Assembly (NCBI GenBank): GCA_964351595.1
Contig: CAYGOT010000004.1
Coordinates: 1-64,000 of the forward strand
Direction: 5' to 3'
Length of the DNA: 64,000 nucleotides
Source of the DNA: UBA6059 sp964351595
GTDB taxonomy: Bacteria; Bacteroidota; Bacteroidia; Cytophagales; Cyclobacteriaceae
The notes under the pieces are model-generated. The model did no database searches and was not told the origin of the DNA. It saw nothing but the letters and a program-made list of their open reading frames with translations. The stretch's first letter is position 1, and every line of letters begins with the position of its first letter. Below, one piece after another: positions 62,159-64,000 of this stretch. Made by a program: the position numbers and the translations under genes.

Positions 62159-63649
62159 TTATTCTGGGGGTAATGTTGAAAACAATGTCTTTGTATCTAC
62201 GCCCTCTTTTTTGAGGTTTTGATGCTTGTAGTAGAAAATGGCCGTCGCAATCGCCATCACAATCAGCCAGATAGGTGTCGAATGAAAATACCAGGCACCT
62301 ACCTCGGCGTTGAGGTCCTTCCAGGTATGTACTGCGAGAAAGCCCGTCAGGATGATGGTGCCAGACCAGCCCAAGGCCTTCTGAATGCCAAGGTTCTTGA
62401 TGACTTTGATCTCCTTCGTAAGGGCCGGATTGACGGTAGGCAGGCTTATCAGGGTGACACACATGAGGAGGAAATTAACCATCATGCTGGTGACCATAAT
62501 ATCAATCCCAAGGAAGAAATCCCCCGCGAAGTGACTGCCGATGATCCCGATACTGGCCATCACACCGCTCAGGACTATCGCAATATGTGGCGTGTGCAAT
62601 GTCGGGTGTACCTTCGCCACTTGTCTTGGGAAGATGCCGTCTTCTGCCCAGGCAAACATCAGTCTGGAGACGGACAGCAACATTGCCGGTAGGTCGTTGA
62701 TCAATGCAATCGCCGCGCCGACGAGCACGGCTATCGCCAAACCGGAGGGCATCAGATAGCTCAGCATCCCAGGAGCGGTAATGTCTTTTTTCATGGCCTC
62801 CTCAGCCACAAACTGCCATGGCACAGCATGATAAACAGCAGCTGTGAAGAGCATATAAAAGCTGCCTACTACCGTAATCGCCAACGCAATCGCCAGGGGT
62901 AATGACTTGGAAGGGTTCCTGGCTTCCCCGCCTGCCTGGGCGATGGAGTCAAAGCCAATAAAGCTCGAGAATAGCAGCGCAGCAGCTGCGAGGAAGGTGC
63001 CAAAATTGAACTCCCCATCGGTGGCAGGCACAAAGCTCCTGCCCTCCTTGGCCTGAAGACCAACCTGAAAATCATCAGGTGTAAAATAAAAGCCAGCTAC
63101 AACTACAATCGCTCCTAAACCGAACATCAGGATCATGAGCGGGATCACGGTGCGCTCGTACATCTTGGCACCCTTTATATTGACGAACACGAACAACCAG
63201 AGCAGGATCAATGCTAGTCCTACCCTAACAACGCCCGTCTCCAAGGCGTCTGCCAAACCGCTCCACTCAAGTGCTACGGCCACATCTCGCACGAACGGTA
63301 TGATCACATAGGACACCACACCAATGACAATAGATAAACCAAACCACTGCGAGAAGCTGGCGATGAAGCCCAGATAGGGGTTGAGTCCGCGACTAGCGTA
63401 AATGTAGCTACCCCCGGCCCGAGGCATAGCAGAAGCTAATATGCTGTAGGCGAATGCGGCCAATATCGCAGGCACGGCAGCAAAAATGAAAGCGGGCAGA
63501 ACATAGGGCCCAATGCCGGGTACATTTCGCTGGATCATGAAAGGCACCACGTTGATTGACGCGCCGAGCATTGAGCAAATTCCCGTAGCGGCCAATGCTA
63601 CAATACCCATTTGTCTGGTTAGGCCTGTTTTCGCGGTAGGTTCTATCAT
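62159..63649 (-). CDS. APC-family amino acid/amine permease
   Basis: About 496 residues with twelve or so hydrophobic helices. ATGICSMLGASINVVPFM gives the helix I glycine-type signature, and the middle part includes FIGFDSIAQAGGEARNPSKSLP, typical of the APC superfamily. The ATG at 63649 was chosen over a GTG at 63655. It is the first gene of a two-gene operon with the aldo/keto reductase-RidA fusion. The substrate is unknown. Confidence 0.9.
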   Translation of the reverse strand: MIEPTAKTGLTRQMGIVALAATGICSMLGASINVVPFMIQRNVPGIGPYVLPAFIFAAVPAILAAFAYSILASAMPRAGGSYIYASRGLNPYLGFIASFSQWFGLSIVIGVVSYVIIPFVRDVAVALEWSGLADALETGVVRVGLALILLWLFVFVNIKGAKMYERTVIPLMILMFGLGAIVVVAGFYFTPDDFQVGLQAKEGRSFVPATDGEFNFGTFLAAAALLFSSFIGFDSIAQAGGEARNPSKSLPLAIALAITVVGSFYMLFTAAVYHAVPWQFVAEEAMKKDITAPGMLSYLMPSGLAIAVLVGAAIALINDLPAMLLSVSRLMFAWAEDGIFPRQVAKVHPTLHTPHIAIVLSGVMASIGIIGSHFAGDFFLGIDIMVTSMMVNFLLMCVTLISLPTVNPALTKEIKVIKNLGIQKALGWSGTIILTGFLAVHTWKDLNAEVGAWYFHSTPIWLIVMAIATAIFYYKHQNLKKEGVDTKTLFSTLPPE

Positions 63650-63804
63650 GAACACCCTAGTTAATCTATTTAGCCGATTTTGCCAATGGCTTTTTGATGA
63701 GGGATTGCCGTTCCATTTTTTTCAATTGATAAAAAAGTGAGTGACATAGGGTTGTCACTCTGCGGCATTTCTTTGAGTTATGTTTAATCCTAAAACACAC
63801 TAGC

Positions 63805-64000
63805 ATGACAACACAAGAAATAGCAGATCGATTAGTATCACTTTGCCGAGAGGGTAAGTATGAGCAGGTTTATCAGGAACTATATTCCGAAGATGCCTGG
63901 AGCATCGAGCCAGAAGGTAATCCTTACGGTACCGCTAAAGGCATGAAGGAGATTCAGGAAAAGGGCAAACGATGGAATGAAATGGTAGAGAAATTCCACT
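63805..64000 (+). CDS. SnoaL-like (NTF2-fold) protein, partial
   Basis: The window ends inside this gene. The visible 65 residues (MTTQEIADRLVSLCREGKYE at the start, then YSEDAWSIEPEGNPYGTAKG) match SnoaL-like proteins of the NTF2 fold, which include isomerases and ketosteroid-like enzymes. The start ATG at 63805 is likely complete; the C-terminus is missing. It is divergent from the permease gene. Confidence 0.75.
   Translation, partial: MTTQEIADRLVSLCREGKYEQVYQELYSEDAWSIEPEGNPYGTAKGMKEIQEKGKRWNEMVEKFH

Overview
The window reads as a chromosomal scaffold piece from a marine-type member of the Bacteroidota, most likely Cytophagales-like. The evidence is a secreted peptidase with a type IX secretion sorting domain, an outer-membrane barrel with a CarboxypepD_reg-like domain, DUF4252 proteins beside an ECF sigma factor, many lipoproteins, tandem GH16 enzymes, and promoters of the TTTG-N18-TAnnTTTG type. 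No rRNA, tRNA, phage or CRISPR was recognised. One 100-N gap lies at 15932-16031.

Layout. 223-4683: FAD oxidoreductase plus membrane polyferredoxin, then a secreted cyanophycinase-like peptidase. 4795-9321: an overlapping operon of three glycosyltransferases, a rhodanese and a TIGR04282 transferase. 9434-15788: outer-membrane barrel, stand-alone H-NOX, Crp/Fnr regulator, MOSC protein, and a HemJ/SCO/cytochrome c operon. 15789-16555: repeats and the gap. 16556-22352, minus strand: a His-rich MacB-type ABC module with a DUF3299-like protein, a RelE-type toxin-antitoxin pair, and a TetR/transglutaminase/DinB/Nudix operon with a perfect operator. 22639-28954: M28 peptidase, REP-rich spacers, poorly conserved lipoproteins and an amine oxidase. 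29057-35415: HutG/HutF, YaaA, two GH16 enzymes and a DUF4160/DUF2442 pair. 35715-39589: ECF sigma/anti-sigma/DUF4252/DUF4252/ABC operon interrupted by a nested palindrome. 39657-40355: REP-associated transposase 1. 40454-45779: OsmC, glutaminase, dipeptidase, a gene between copies of a duplicated promoter, an orphan HigA-like regulator, and a four-site dyad array with exact 42-bp spacing. 45866-58082: BNR/sortilin-like protein, dienelactone hydrolase, DinB, MBL hydrolase, TPR lipoprotein, S9 peptidase and others. 58175-60661: transposase 2 with perfect inverted repeats and a truncated copy. 60707-64000: an aldo/keto reductase-RidA fusion with an APC permease, and a partial SnoaL-like gene.

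The two most unusual signals are at the DNA level. The 9-mer CTACCGSAA (S = G or C) occurs at least 23 times by eye, on both strands and in several reading frames, where about one is expected by chance. The second signal is the array of four 19-bp dyads at 44941-45085, with starts exactly 42 bp apart and unrelated spacers.

Metabolically the window suggests an aerobic heterotroph. It would use beta-glucans (GH16), peptides (M28, S9, M19, S51), histidine (HutF/HutG) and glutamine, and it makes haem and assembles cytochrome oxidase (HemJ, SCO, cytochrome c). All functions are read from sequence motifs; no database search was run.
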